A stretch of DNA of 64,000 nt from Nocardia bovistercoris (GTDB taxonomy: Bacteria; Actinomycetota; Actinomycetes; Mycobacteriales; Mycobacteriaceae): positions 62,001 to 126,000 of the forward strand of contig NZ_JADMLG010000019.1 of NCBI RefSeq assembly GCF_015674855.1, given 5' to 3'. Numbering within the stretch: position 1 is the stretch's first letter; the number at the start of each line of letters is the position of its first letter. Positions 56,593 through 64,000 of this stretch are shown piece after piece. Below the pieces are notes generated by a model. It saw nothing but the letters and a program-made list of their open reading frames with translations. It did not search any database and was not told where the DNA came from. Both the position numbers and the translations under genes were made by a program.

Positions 56593-57105
56593 GCTCGACC
56601 TCCACCCTCGAATCCGATACCCCTCGATCCTCACAGCACAGCAGCGGTAAGACCAGCCGACACCGACATACCGCCACCAGTGGTGATTCGTTACACCACT
56701 GCGACACAACCGCTTTCACATCCCGGACGGTCGCTCAACTCGGCGAGCCGACCAGGACCCAAGGTCCCGACCTCCGATTCCCACACGCTTATCGGAGGCA
56801 AGGGGACGCATTCCGCCACGACGAAGCGTCGGGTCGAACCTCGATCCGCCTTACTCGATGGTCGAGTTCCATGACATCCGTCCCCCGGATACGGCGCGAG
56901 CCTCGTCATCCGACGAGCAATCCTACGGCTCTCGTCCAACTCAACCTCGATGCAGCCACGATAGCGCGACGCCGAGACTGTGCAGCGGGTCGGATACAAC
57001 GTCGGACCATCCGGTTTGTCAAGCCCGCTACGATCGCGTACGCAACCAAGTGCGGGCACACACCAACATGAGCGGGCGACCTAGCGCGCTCGGGAGGAGG
57101 ACAGC
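56593..57105. other. 513-bp intergenic region, no gene supported
   Basis: Between the divergent small-TM/STAND operon and the GNAT gene. Its GC bias is weaker than in the genes around it and the ORFs present (for example 56691-57059 minus) have poor codon bias and no motifs. It must contain both divergent promoters. Confidence 0.55.
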
Positions 57106-57405
57106 GTGGCCGAGAACGAGGTCGTGAACAACCCCGGACAGCACCGCTACGAGATCTTCCACGGCGGCGCGTTGGCCGGTTTCGCCGAATACGTCGAGCG
57201 CGACGACATCACCGATTTCACGCACACCGAGATCGATGACGCGTTCGGCGGCAAGGGTCTCGGCAAAGTGCTGGCGAAGTTCGCACTCGATGATGTGGTC
57301 GCTCGCGGGCGGGTCATCGAGGCGCACTGCCCGTTCATCCGGTCGTACCTGGAGAAGAATTCTGATTACGATGCGCACGTCCTCGGCAAAGGCGTGTCCC
57401 GGTGA
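57106..57405 (+). CDS. GNAT-like N-acetyltransferase (YidJ type)
   Basis: 99 aa, GTG 57106 with GGAGGA six bases upstream. A one-domain short GNAT of the PF14542 kind: YEIFHGGALAGFAEYVERDD, FTHTEIDDAFGGKGLGKVLAKFAL (acetyl-CoA loop), IEAHCPFIRSYLEKNSDY (conserved Cys-Pro motif). These acetylate unknown small substrates. Followed closely by the pirin gene. Confidence 0.88.
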   Translation: MAENEVVNNPGQHRYEIFHGGALAGFAEYVERDDITDFTHTEIDDAFGGKGLGKVLAKFALDDVVARGRVIEAHCPFIRSYLEKNSDYDAHVLGKGVSR

Positions 57406-57415
57406 TCGCGGGCCG

Positions 57416-58423
57416 ATGCGTCGGGGCAGTGGCGTGAGCGATCTGGAATCCCGCCCCGACGAGGCGGTCTGCGAACCCGCGCCGGGGCCGGGGCCGGTCG
57501 CCGAACTGTACCCGGCCCGCGAGGTGCCGCTCGGTGGCGTGCGCGGCGTATTCGTGGAACGTGTACTGCCACAACGGGATCTGCCGACCGTCGGCGCGTG
57601 GTGCTTCTTCGATCATTTCGGTTCGCCTACGGTTACGAGAACCGACGCGCCACCGGACATCGACCCGCATCCGCATATCGGCTTGCAGACGGTGACCTGG
57701 CCGTTCGTCGGGCGCATCCGCCACCGGGATTCGGTCGGCTCCGATGTGGAGATCCATCCGGCCCAGCTGAATCTGATGACATCGGGACGCGGCGTCGCGC
57801 ATTCGGAGTACTACCCGACCGACGCGCCCGCCGCCCACGGCCTACAACTGTGGATCGCGCTGCCCGGTAATCGAGCCGCTATCGACCCGCATTTCGAACA
57901 ACACCGCGACCTGCCGGTGTTCACCGCGCCCGGTGCGCGCGCCACGATCCTGATCGGGTCGATGGGCGAGCACACTTCACCGGCGGCGGCCTACACCCCG
58001 ATCATCGGGGCGGATGTGGAGGTGTCCGCGGGCACCGCGACCGAACTGCCGCTGGATCCCGGTTTCGAACACGCTCTGATGCTCGTCGAAGGCGACCTGA
58101 CCGTCGCAGGTGTGCGGTTGACTCCGGGCCCGCTGCTGTACCTGGGCACCGAGCGAACCGAACTGCGGATGACCTCCGAGGCGGGCGCACACTTCCTGCT
58201 GATCGGCGGCGCGCCGTTCGAGGAGGAGTTGGTGATGTGGTGGAACTTCGTCGGCCGCAGTCACGAGGAGATCGTGGCGGCGCGCGCGGACTGGGAGAAC
58301 CACGATGTGACCCGCTTCCCCGACATCACGGGCCACACATCCGACCAGCGGATTCCGGCCCCGCCGCTGCCCGGCCTGCACCTGAAGCCGCGCAAACGCA
58401 GGTTGGGCGCTTCGCGCTCGTGA
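57416..58423 (+). CDS. Pirin-family protein
   Basis: 335 aa from ATG 57416 (GTG 57434 is an alternative; neither has a strong RBS). Cupin fold with the pirin metal-site stretch DPHPHIGLQTVTWPFVGRIRHRDSVG and NLMTSGRGVAHSEY. The second cupin is followed by a long C-terminal part (MWWNFVGRSHEEIVAARADWEN) typical of pirins. Bacterial pirins include quercetinases and metabolic regulators; the role here is unknown. Probably cotranscribed with the GNAT gene. Confidence 0.9.
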   Translation: MRRGSGVSDLESRPDEAVCEPAPGPGPVAELYPAREVPLGGVRGVFVERVLPQRDLPTVGAWCFFDHFGSPTVTRTDAPPDIDPHPHIGLQTVTWPFVGRIRHRDSVGSDVEIHPAQLNLMTSGRGVAHSEYYPTDAPAAHGLQLWIALPGNRAAIDPHFEQHRDLPVFTAPGARATILIGSMGEHTSPAAAYTPIIGADVEVSAGTATELPLDPGFEHALMLVEGDLTVAGVRLTPGPLLYLGTERTELRMTSEAGAHFLLIGGAPFEEELVMWWNFVGRSHEEIVAARADWENHDVTRFPDITGHTSDQRIPAPPLPGLHLKPRKRRLGASRS

Positions 58424-58433
58424 TCGCGGTCGA

Positions 58434-58916
58434 TCAGGCGGATCTGGTGAGCAGCGTGTCGAGGGCGCGGTAGCTCGCGTTCATACCTTTGGCCATCCCG
58501 GAATGCAGCATGCCGTCGCGTTCCTCCGGGGTGTGGAACTGCCGCAGCGTGGTGACCTTGGTGCGCCCGTCACCGAGGTCGGTGAAGGTGACGGCGTCGA
58601 CCGCGACGTGGCCTGGCATGCCGTCCCATTCGAAGGTCTGCACGATGCGTTCCTGCGGGGTGATCTCCCGGAAGCGGCCCTCGAAGCCGTTGATCTCGCC
58701 GTCGTACCGGTCGAGGAACCGGTAGTGCCCGCCCTTGCGGAACTCCCAGCGCTCCACCGCGAACAGATCTCCGCCCGACCACCACTGCACGAGTTGTTCG
58801 AGGCGGCTGAAGGCGGCCCACACGCGCTCGCGCGGTGCGTCGAAGATCCGCTCCACCAGGATCTCCCGGTCCGCGGGGGTGGTTATGGTCGCGTCGTCGG
58901 TCGTGTTCGCGGTCAT
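58434..58916 (-). CDS. SRPBCC/AHSA1-domain protein
   Basis: 160 aa from ATG 58916. Helix-grip fold: ILVERIFDAPRERVWAAFSRLEQLVQWW, FEWDGMPGHVAVDAVTFTDLGDGRTKVTTL, and a final amphipathic helix (SGMAKGMNASYRALDTLL). AHSA1/CalC-type proteins bind hydrophobic ligands. The ATGA overlap with the ArsR-like regulator is a common pairing in which the regulator controls the SRPBCC gene. Ligand unknown. Confidence 0.9.
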   Translation of the reverse strand: MTANTTDDATITTPADREILVERIFDAPRERVWAAFSRLEQLVQWWSGGDLFAVERWEFRKGGHYRFLDRYDGEINGFEGRFREITPQERIVQTFEWDGMPGHVAVDAVTFTDLGDGRTKVTTLRQFHTPEERDGMLHSGMAKGMNASYRALDTLLTRSA

Positions 58917-59245
58917 TCGTCCTGCTCCGTTCGTTCGAGGAATTCGGCCAGACGGTCCATGCGAGCCTCCAGCGCGCGGCGGTAGTTCTGCATCCACGCC
59001 GTCTCTCGGTCGAGGACCCCCGCGGCGAGCTTGCAGTACCTGGTGCGGCCGCGCTTCTCGGTGACGACCATGCCCGCCTCTTCCAGCAGCCCGATGTGCT
59101 TCTTGATGCCGGTGAGGGTCATCTCGAAGCGTTCGGCCAGTTCGCTGACAGTTGCCGGGCCGCGGCCGAGGTGCTCGAGGATGCCCCGCCTCGTGGGGTC
59201 CGCGAGTGCGCCGAAGGAGGCGTCCAAGAACTCATACTGAACCAT
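58913..59245 (-). CDS. ArsR-family transcriptional regulator
   Basis: 110 aa. HTH DASFGALADPTRRGILEHLGRGPATVSELAERFEMTLTGIKKHIGLLEEAGMV followed by VTEKRGRTRYCKLA (wing) and a short dimer helix. One Cys only, so metal sensing is unlikely. First gene of the ArsR-SRPBCC operon; probably autoregulated. Confidence 0.9.
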   Translation of the reverse strand: MVQYEFLDASFGALADPTRRGILEHLGRGPATVSELAERFEMTLTGIKKHIGLLEEAGMVVTEKRGRTRYCKLAAGVLDRETAWMQNYRRALEARMDRLAEFLERTEQDE

Positions 59246-59402
59246 CTAGTTCAGTATTTACCCGAGTCGGACCGCATGTCAACCGATAGGCCCAAATGGG
59301 TCGAATCCCGCTGAGCGTCCGCAGAACCCACCTCGGAAGCGGTAATCTCCGCTGCGGACAAACCGGACATCACCGGTCGATCGGCGCGAGCGAAGGTAGA
59401 CG

Positions 59403-60053
59403 ATGAGGGTCAGCAGAATCACCGCCACAGCGATACTGGCGTTGGGCGCCATCGGCCTCGGCACGGGGATAGCTCCCGCGGAACCGACCCAACCCGCCCC
59501 CTCCTACCTGCGCGACGGCGAAGGCCCGCTGCACCTGGAAGGCGAATTCCAGCGCGTCGGCTACGACGTCGCCGCGAGCGAAGACCGCCGCTCGGTCACC
59601 ACCGTCCTGCGCGACGGCCGCTTCCACCTCGTCGAGGACGGCCGCGTCGTCACCGTCACCGACCGCGACGGACAGGTGCTGGCCGCACTCCCCATGGCCG
59701 TCCGCGTCGGCGACCGCCGAGTCGAGATCCGCCCCATCGTCGACCCGGCGGGCACCACACTGACCCTCGCCCCCGCCGCCATCGCCGACACCCCCATCCG
59801 CGACATCAGCGCGCAAGAACGCTTCTTCGCCGAAGTGGAACGCCACATGCCCCAGGTCGTCGCGGGCGCGGCCATCGGCGCCGCGATCGGCTTCGTCCTC
59901 GGCTTCCCCCTCGGCCTGTTCATCTTCGACATCGTGACGGTCCCGATCACCACCGTCGTCGGCGGCGTCATCGGCGCCTTCGCGGGTCTCTACGCGGGCG
60001 GCGGCCAACCGGCCATAGACTCCGCCCTCGAATACATGCAGGGCGCCCCCTAG
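59403..60053 (+). CDS. Exported protein with a Gly-zipper membrane segment, function unknown
   Basis: 216 aa. Signal peptide MRVSRITATAILALGAIGLG... (cleavage near IAPAEP, about 25). The middle is beta-rich (VTTVLRDGRFHLVEDGRVVTVTDRDGQVLAALPM). The C-terminus has a long Gly/Ala hydrophobic pair (GAAIGAAIGFVLGFPLGLFI; VVGGVIGAFAGLYAGGG). Similar proteins are frequent in Nocardia and of unknown role. Its 3' end overlaps the convergent XRE gene by 4 bp. Confidence 0.78.
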   Translation: MRVSRITATAILALGAIGLGTGIAPAEPTQPAPSYLRDGEGPLHLEGEFQRVGYDVAASEDRRSVTTVLRDGRFHLVEDGRVVTVTDRDGQVLAALPMAVRVGDRRVEIRPIVDPAGTTLTLAPAAIADTPIRDISAQERFFAEVERHMPQVVAGAAIGAAIGFVLGFPLGLFIFDIVTVPITTVVGGVIGAFAGLYAGGGQPAIDSALEYMQGAP

Positions 60054-60904
60054 CCGCCATCGCCGACCGGAGCGAGACTCTGAGTTCCTATGACGCGCAA
60101 CAAGTCCAGTTTCTCCGCCGCGTCGGTGCCCGGCCGGGGCAGATAGACCAGTAGGCGCTGGGCCGCGTTCGGGGTCAGCAAGGTTTCGCAGACCGTGTCG
60201 ACCAGGCCAACGCTCGGGTGCAGGATTCGTTTGGTGTCCGAGAGTCGCACCGCCACTTGATGTTCGTGCCAGAGGCGGTCGAATTCGGTGCTCGCGGCGC
60301 GCAGGGCGGCGATGAATTCGACCACGTCGGTGTCGGCGGCGCGGCGGGCGGCGGTGGCGCGGAGATCCGCGACGTGGTTGCGTCCCAGTCGCGCCCAATC
60401 CTCGCGCGGGAACATCGCGCGCGTCGGCGGGTCGGTGAACCAGCGCCAGGCGTAGAAGCGGTCGAGGCCGCGGCGTTCGCCGTGATCGCCGACGAGCAGG
60501 GCGTGCATACGGTTCTGCACCAGCACCTCGCCCAGATCGGTGACGACCGTGGCCGGGGTGTCGTCCAATTTGGCGAGCATGTGCAGCAGGCCGGGACCCA
60601 CGTGTTTGTCGCCGACCGCGCGACCGGGCGCCGGGTGACCGCACAGGTGATAGAGGTGGTCGCGTTCATCGTTGTCGAAGCGCAGGGCGCGAGCCAGCGA
60701 CGTCAGCACCTGGGTGGACGGGCGCGGCCCGCGGGACTGCTCGAGTCGCGTGTAATAGTCGGTCGAGATGCCCGCCAGCTGGGCGACCTCGTCGCGGCGC
60801 AGTCCCGGCGTGCGGCGGCGGACGCCGGGTGGCAGCCCGACCTCGGCCGGACTCAGCTGGTCGCGGCGGCGACGCAGGAAATCGGCGAGCTCGGTGCGGT
60901 CCAT
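60050..60904 (-). CDS. XRE-family regulator with MmyB-like ligand-binding domain
   Basis: 284 aa from ATG 60904 (the longer in-frame start crosses into the divergent promoter). N-terminal HTH (DFLRRRRDQLSPAEVG, RRTPGLRRDEVAQLAGISTDYYTRLEQSRGPRPS) and a PAS-like MmyB domain (TPATVVTDLGEVLVQNRMHALLVG, RFYAWRWFTDPPTRAMFP). MmyB-type regulators typically control a divergent oxidoreductase; here it is the aldo/keto reductase 100 bp away. Ligand possibly a fatty acid or small metabolite. Confidence 0.92.
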   Translation of the reverse strand: MDRTELADFLRRRRDQLSPAEVGLPPGVRRRTPGLRRDEVAQLAGISTDYYTRLEQSRGPRPSTQVLTSLARALRFDNDERDHLYHLCGHPAPGRAVGDKHVGPGLLHMLAKLDDTPATVVTDLGEVLVQNRMHALLVGDHGERRGLDRFYAWRWFTDPPTRAMFPREDWARLGRNHVADLRATAARRAADTDVVEFIAALRAASTEFDRLWHEHQVAVRLSDTKRILHPSVGLVDTVCETLLTPNAAQRLLVYLPRPGTDAAEKLDLLRVIGTQSLAPVGDGG

Positions 60905-61004
60905 GACTCCACTGTCCACGACCGGCGCGCGCGCAGCCAGGGATCGCCGCTCCCCCGATAAACGATCTCTGCCGCGCGCCCGGCGGACGGACCAGTCTGG
61001 GTTC

Positions 61005-62015
61005 ATGACCACTTCGAAGATCCCCACCGTTCGACTCGGCGCGTCCGGCCCGGCCGTCGGACGACTCGGGCTCGGCGCCATGGGCATGTCGGGCATGTAC
61101 GGCGCCGCCGACGACGGCGAATCGATCGCGACCATCCACGCGGCCCTGGACTCCGGCGCGAACCTCGTGGACACCGGCGATTTCTACGGCGCGGGCCACA
61201 ACGAGATGCTGATCGGCCGCGCCCTCGCACAACGTCCGCGCGAGGACGTAGTGCTCAGCGTGAAGTTCGGCGCGCTGCGCGGTCCCGACGGGAGTTGGGG
61301 CGGTGTGGACAGCCGTCCGGTCGCGGTCCGCAACTTCCTCACCTACACGCTGCGGCGGCTCGGCGTCGACCACGTCGACATCTACCGCCCCGCACGGCTC
61401 GACCCCTCGGTGCCGATCGAGGACACCCTCGGGGCCATCGCCGAACTCGTCGAGCAAGGCTACGTACGCCATATCGGCCTGTCCGAGGTCGGCGCCGAGA
61501 CCATTCGCCGGGCCGCCGCCGTCGCCCCGATCACCGACCTCCAGATCGAGTACTCCCTGCTCTCGCGCGGCATCGAGGCCGATATCCTGCCGGTGACAAG
61601 GGAACTCGGCATCGGGATCACCGCCTACGGCGTCCTGTCACGCGGTCTGCTCAGCGACTCCGTACGTGCGGGAAGAAGTTTCGGCGCGAACGACTTCCGC
61701 GCGCACAGCCCCCGATTCCAGGGCGAGAACCTCACCGCGAATCTCGAATTGGTCGATGCCCTCGCGAAAATCGCCACCGCCCATGATGTTTCGATCGCCC
61801 AACTGGCCATCGCCTGGGTACTGAATCGCGGCTCGGACATCGTGCCGGTCATCGGCGCACGCCGCGAACAACGCTGGACCGAAGCCGTCGGCGCCCTGGA
61901 CCTCCACCTCGACGCCGAGGAATCCGCCGCGATCGAATCCGCAGCGCCCACCGAACGCGTCGCGGGCGAACGCTACGCCGCCGCACAGATGTCCATGCTC
62001 GACAGCGAACGCTGA
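61005..62015 (+). CDS. Aldo/keto reductase, second copy
   Basis: 336 aa from ATG 61005. AKR with NLVDTGDFYGAGHNEMLIG (Asp, Tyr), VVLSVKFGAL (Lys), and IYRPARLDPSVPIEDTLGA; the last replaces the usual His of the catalytic tetrad (YRPAR where its paralogue at 52244 has YYMHRRD). Loss of that His may lower reductase activity or change specificity. NADP strand DIVPVIGARREQRWTEAV. Divergent from the MmyB-type regulator. Confidence 0.9.
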   Translation: MTTSKIPTVRLGASGPAVGRLGLGAMGMSGMYGAADDGESIATIHAALDSGANLVDTGDFYGAGHNEMLIGRALAQRPREDVVLSVKFGALRGPDGSWGGVDSRPVAVRNFLTYTLRRLGVDHVDIYRPARLDPSVPIEDTLGAIAELVEQGYVRHIGLSEVGAETIRRAAAVAPITDLQIEYSLLSRGIEADILPVTRELGIGITAYGVLSRGLLSDSVRAGRSFGANDFRAHSPRFQGENLTANLELVDALAKIATAHDVSIAQLAIAWVLNRGSDIVPVIGARREQRWTEAVGALDLHLDAEESAAIESAAPTERVAGERYAAAQMSMLDSER

Positions 62016-62049
62016 TGAAGATCGCAGCCTAGGGGCGCTGCTCAGGCAC

Positions 62050-62250
62050 CTAAAGATCGTCGGGCAGCAGGCGAAACGCGGCATGCCCGGTCAGCAGGAT
62101 GATCTCAGCGCCGGTTCCGATGATCGCTTCTCGCACGGCGCTGTCGATCTCCTCCGCTGTCACCGCGTGCCCGTAATCGAGAACAGCAATATCCCATTCC
62201 TCGTCCCGTCGGCGGCGAAAGGACTCCGACTGTTCGTATCCGTACTCCAT
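62050..62250 (-). CDS. Small protein cotranscribed with vapBC
   Basis: 66 aa from ATG 62250 (MEYGYEQSESFRRRRDEEWDIAVLDYG...), 7 bp after the VapC stop on the same strand. A compact alpha/beta pattern (EIDSAVREAIIGTGAEIILLTG) ending LLPDDL. No known domain. Position as third gene of a vapBC operon suggests a cofactor of the module or a passenger. Confidence 0.65.
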   Translation of the reverse strand: MEYGYEQSESFRRRRDEEWDIAVLDYGHAVTAEEIDSAVREAIIGTGAEIILLTGHAAFRLLPDDL

Positions 62251-62257
62251 GAGAACC

Positions 62258-62665
62258 TCAGGGCAGTACGTTGATGAATTCGATACCCGCTGTGCGGATA
62301 GCACTGAAATGACGGTCGGCAGTCGCGATGTCGTTGACGCCGAGGCGTTCGGCCACCGCGATCAATGATGCATCAGCGGCCCCGAGCGGAAATCCGGCGA
62401 ACTGTTTCATCAATTCGATGATCCTGCCGGTGTCCGCAGGCGCGAACTCTTCGCGGAACAAGCCGTCACGTACCGACTCCATGAACTGGATCTCAGCGTG
62501 CGCACCTGCGTACTTCTGAAGGAGATACGTCACCTCGGCGACCACATACGGAGTGACAACGAAATCGTCGGAGCGTCCTGCAAGGAATGCTCGCATCTTC
62601 TCGTGCCGGTCGTCTCGCCGATTCATCACCGCGACGAGGACGTTCGCATCGACAATCAGCGTCAC
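62258..62665 (-). CDS. VapC-type PIN-domain toxin
   Basis: 135 aa, GTG 62665 overlapping the antitoxin stop (GTGA). PIN acidic residues in place: Asp in LIVDANVLV, Glu in VVAEVTYLL, Asp in GAADASLIAV, Asp in IATADRHFS. RNase that cuts tRNA or rRNA when freed from antitoxin. Confidence 0.88.
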   Translation of the reverse strand: MTLIVDANVLVAVMNRRDDRHEKMRAFLAGRSDDFVVTPYVVAEVTYLLQKYAGAHAEIQFMESVRDGLFREEFAPADTGRIIELMKQFAGFPLGAADASLIAVAERLGVNDIATADRHFSAIRTAGIEFINVLP

Positions 62666-62868
62666 TGGCCCTCGAACAGTTCGTCGTTCATGCGCGCGCT
62701 GAGATCCGCAGGCCCATCGAAGACAGGGAGCGCGGCCAGCCGGTCCGGCTCGTCGTCGCGCACCAACTTGAGCAACGCCTCACGTGCTGCGGGAGCTGTC
62801 TCGGGCCGAAGTTGCTCGACCAAGCGATGCAGCTCCGGGTAATGGTCATAGGCGACGCTCATGAACAT
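62662..62868 (-). CDS. VapB-like antitoxin
   Basis: 68 aa from ATG 62868 (ATG 62862 also possible). Contains HYPELHRLVEQLRPETAPAAREALLKLV, an amphipathic helical stretch, and a C-terminal acidic tail (DDEPDRLAALPVFDGPADLSARMNDELFEG) of the type that blocks the PIN active site. The 5' end lies just past the rpoC terminator. Confidence 0.78.
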   Translation of the reverse strand: MFMSVAYDHYPELHRLVEQLRPETAPAAREALLKLVRDDEPDRLAALPVFDGPADLSARMNDELFEGQ

Positions 62869-62888
62869 CAGGATACCGCCAAAACGGG

Positions 62889-62920
62889 ATCGCCCCGCTC
62901 CTGGCAAGGAGCGGGGCGAT
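62889..62920 (-). terminator. Intrinsic terminator of the rpoC transcript
   Basis: Perfect 14-bp stem (ATCGCCCCGCTCCT/AGGAGCGGGGCGAT) with GGCA loop, 16 bp past the rpoC stop; on the minus strand it is followed by CCCGTTTT. It separates rpoC from the vapBC operon. Confidence 0.92.
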
Positions 62921-62935
62921 CGTTGTGTTCGGTGA

Positions 62936-64000
62936 TTACCGGTAGTCGCTGAATCCGTAGTCGTCGAGCGGAACCGCGGCGCCGGTGGTGGAGCCGAAGC
63001 TGTCCGGGCTGTAGTAGGTGTCGTCGTAGGACGGCACCGCGTACGCGGCGGCGCGAGCTTCTTCGGTGGGCTGAACCTGGATGTTGCGGTAGCGGTTGAT
63101 ACCGGTGCCCGCGGGGATCAGCTTGCCGATGATCACGTTCTCCTTGAGGCCGATGAGCTTGTCGGAGCGGCAGTTGATGGCCGCGTCCGTCAGGACTCGG
63201 GTGGTCTCCTGGAAGGAAGCCGCCGACAGCCACGAATCGGTGGCCAGCGACGCCTTGGTGATACCCATCAGCACCGGGCGACCCGCCGCGGGCTCGCTGC
63301 CCTCGGCGACGACGCGACGGTTGGCGGCCTCGAACTCGGCGCGCTCGGTGAGCGAGCCGGGCAGGAACTCGGTCGCACCCGAATCGATGATCGTGACGCG
63401 CCGCAGCATCTGCCGCACGATGACCTCGATGTGCTTGTCGTGGATGGACACACCCTGCGAGCGGTAGACCTCCTGGACCTCGTGGACCAAGTGGACCTGC
63501 ACCTGGCGCGGACCCATGATGCGCAGCACCTCGTGCGGATCCGCCGCGCCTTCCAGCAGCTGCTGGCCGACCTCGACGTGGTCGTTGTCGGAGAGCAGGC
63601 GCTCGGTGCCGTCGTCGTGCTTGAACACACGCAGACGCTGACGCTTCGAGAGCTTGTCGTAGACCACTTCCTCGCCACCGTCATCGGGGATGATGGTGAT
63701 CTTGTAGAAGCGGTCGTCGTCCTCGAGGCGCACCCGGCCCGAGACCTCCGCGATCGGCGCCTTGCCCTTGGGCACACGCGCTTCGAAGAGTTCCTGGACA
63801 CGCGGCAGACCACCGGTGATGTCGTCACCCGCGACACCACCCTGGTGGAAGGTGCGCATGGTCAGCTGGGTGCCGGGCTCACCGATGGACTGCGCGGCGA
63901 CGATGCCGACGGCCTCACCGATGTCGACCAGCTTGCCGGTGGCCATCGAACGGCCGTAGCAGGTGGCGCAGACGCCGGTGCCGGTGGTGCAGGTCAGCAC
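62936..64000 (-). CDS. rpoC: DNA-directed RNA polymerase beta' subunit (C-terminal 354 residues)
   Basis: C-terminal part of RpoC continuing beyond the right edge. CTTGTGVCATCYGRSMATG is the beta' zinc-site segment; GEAVGIVAAQSIGEPGTQLTMRTFH, GVSIHDKHIEVIVRQML, ASFQETTRVLTDAAI and NVIIGKLIPAGTG are canonical. The C-terminus (DDYGFSDYR) is of mycobacterial/nocardial type. Confidence 0.98.
   Translation of the reverse strand: MLTCTTGTGVCATCYGRSMATGKLVDIGEAVGIVAAQSIGEPGTQLTMRTFHQGGVAGDDITGGLPRVQELFEARVPKGKAPIAEVSGRVRLEDDDRFYKITIIPDDGGEEVVYDKLSKRQRLRVFKHDDGTERLLSDNDHVEVGQQLLEGAADPHEVLRIMGPRQVQVHLVHEVQEVYRSQGVSIHDKHIEVIVRQMLRRVTIIDSGATEFLPGSLTERAEFEAANRRVVAEGSEPAAGRPVLMGITKASLATDSWLSAASFQETTRVLTDAAINCRSDKLIGLKENVIIGKLIPAGTGINRYRNIQVQPTEEARAAAYAVPSYDDTYYSPDSFGSTTGAAVPLDDYGFSDYR

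Noticed and set aside
56691..57059. 122-aa minus-strand ORF in the 513-bp gap
   Set aside because: Codon bias is unlike neighbouring genes and the translation shows no recognisable motif or RBS.
59285..59315. GGGTCGAATCCCG resembling a tRNA T-arm
   Set aside because: No acceptor stem, anticodon arm or CCA-proximal pairing could be built around it.

Overview
The window reads as chromosome of a high-GC mycolic-acid actinobacterium, most likely Nocardia or a close relative. Four things point there: a minus-strand block rpsL-rpsG-fusA-tuf with rpoC about 22 kb upstream; the mycofactocin genes mftF and mftG; a KshB-type reductase behind a KstR-like operator; and NRPS genes with a nocardial/mycobacterial look. 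Codons are strongly GC-ending almost everywhere, except in the repeat tract near 29.1-29.4 kb.

Region 1 (1-21.5 kb, minus): two consecutive giant NRPS genes with a TGATG stop/start overlap. The first (about 6,133 aa) is complete: EntF-like starter C, five A-T modules and a sixth C domain. The second runs off the left edge and opens with the matching A domain. Specificity codes read by eye give Ser-?-Ser-Thr-?-(Ser). The two proteins meet at a split module whose facing ends both carry a truncated A-domain-like segment, a possible docking pair. A GAF/winged-helix regulator (21.5-22.9 kb) precedes the NRPS, and both promoter regions carry GTCACA/TGTGAC inverted repeats.

Region 2 (23-31.8 kb): mftG and mftF stand without mftA-E. 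Next come a TetR regulator and kshB separated by a KstR-like box, then a compact minus-strand run (MurI-like racemase, an octapeptide-repeat ORF, an AlkD-like protein) joined by GTGA overlaps, a small secreted protein and a ferredoxin-reductase-type flavoprotein. The order tuf ... flavoprotein ... mftF-mftG matches mycobacterial synteny with the middle of the mft cluster missing.

Region 3 (32-36 kb): a secretory lipase, an alpha/beta hydrolase, an exported protein of unknown function and a probable type II toxin-antitoxin pair.

Region 4 (36-43 kb): tuf, fusA, rpsG and rpsL with a readable promoter, two DUF3558-like lipoproteins, and hppD divergent from an Lrp-type regulator.

Region 5 (44-53.3 kb): an AlkZ/YcaQ-like winged-helix protein, a quinone oxidoreductase, a membrane Ser/Thr kinase, an acyl-ACP thioesterase, FprB, a SixA-like phosphatase and a MerR-aldo/keto reductase operon with a textbook MerR promoter.

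Region 6 (53.3-62.9 kb): a probable defence or signalling pair (two-TM small protein plus an NB-ARC/TPR STAND NTPase with near-identical 126-bp TPR repeats), GNAT, pirin, ArsR-SRPBCC, an exported Gly-zipper protein, an XRE(MmyB)/aldo-keto reductase divergent pair and a VapBC operon with a third small gene. The right edge is the 3' end of rpoC with a perfect intrinsic terminator.
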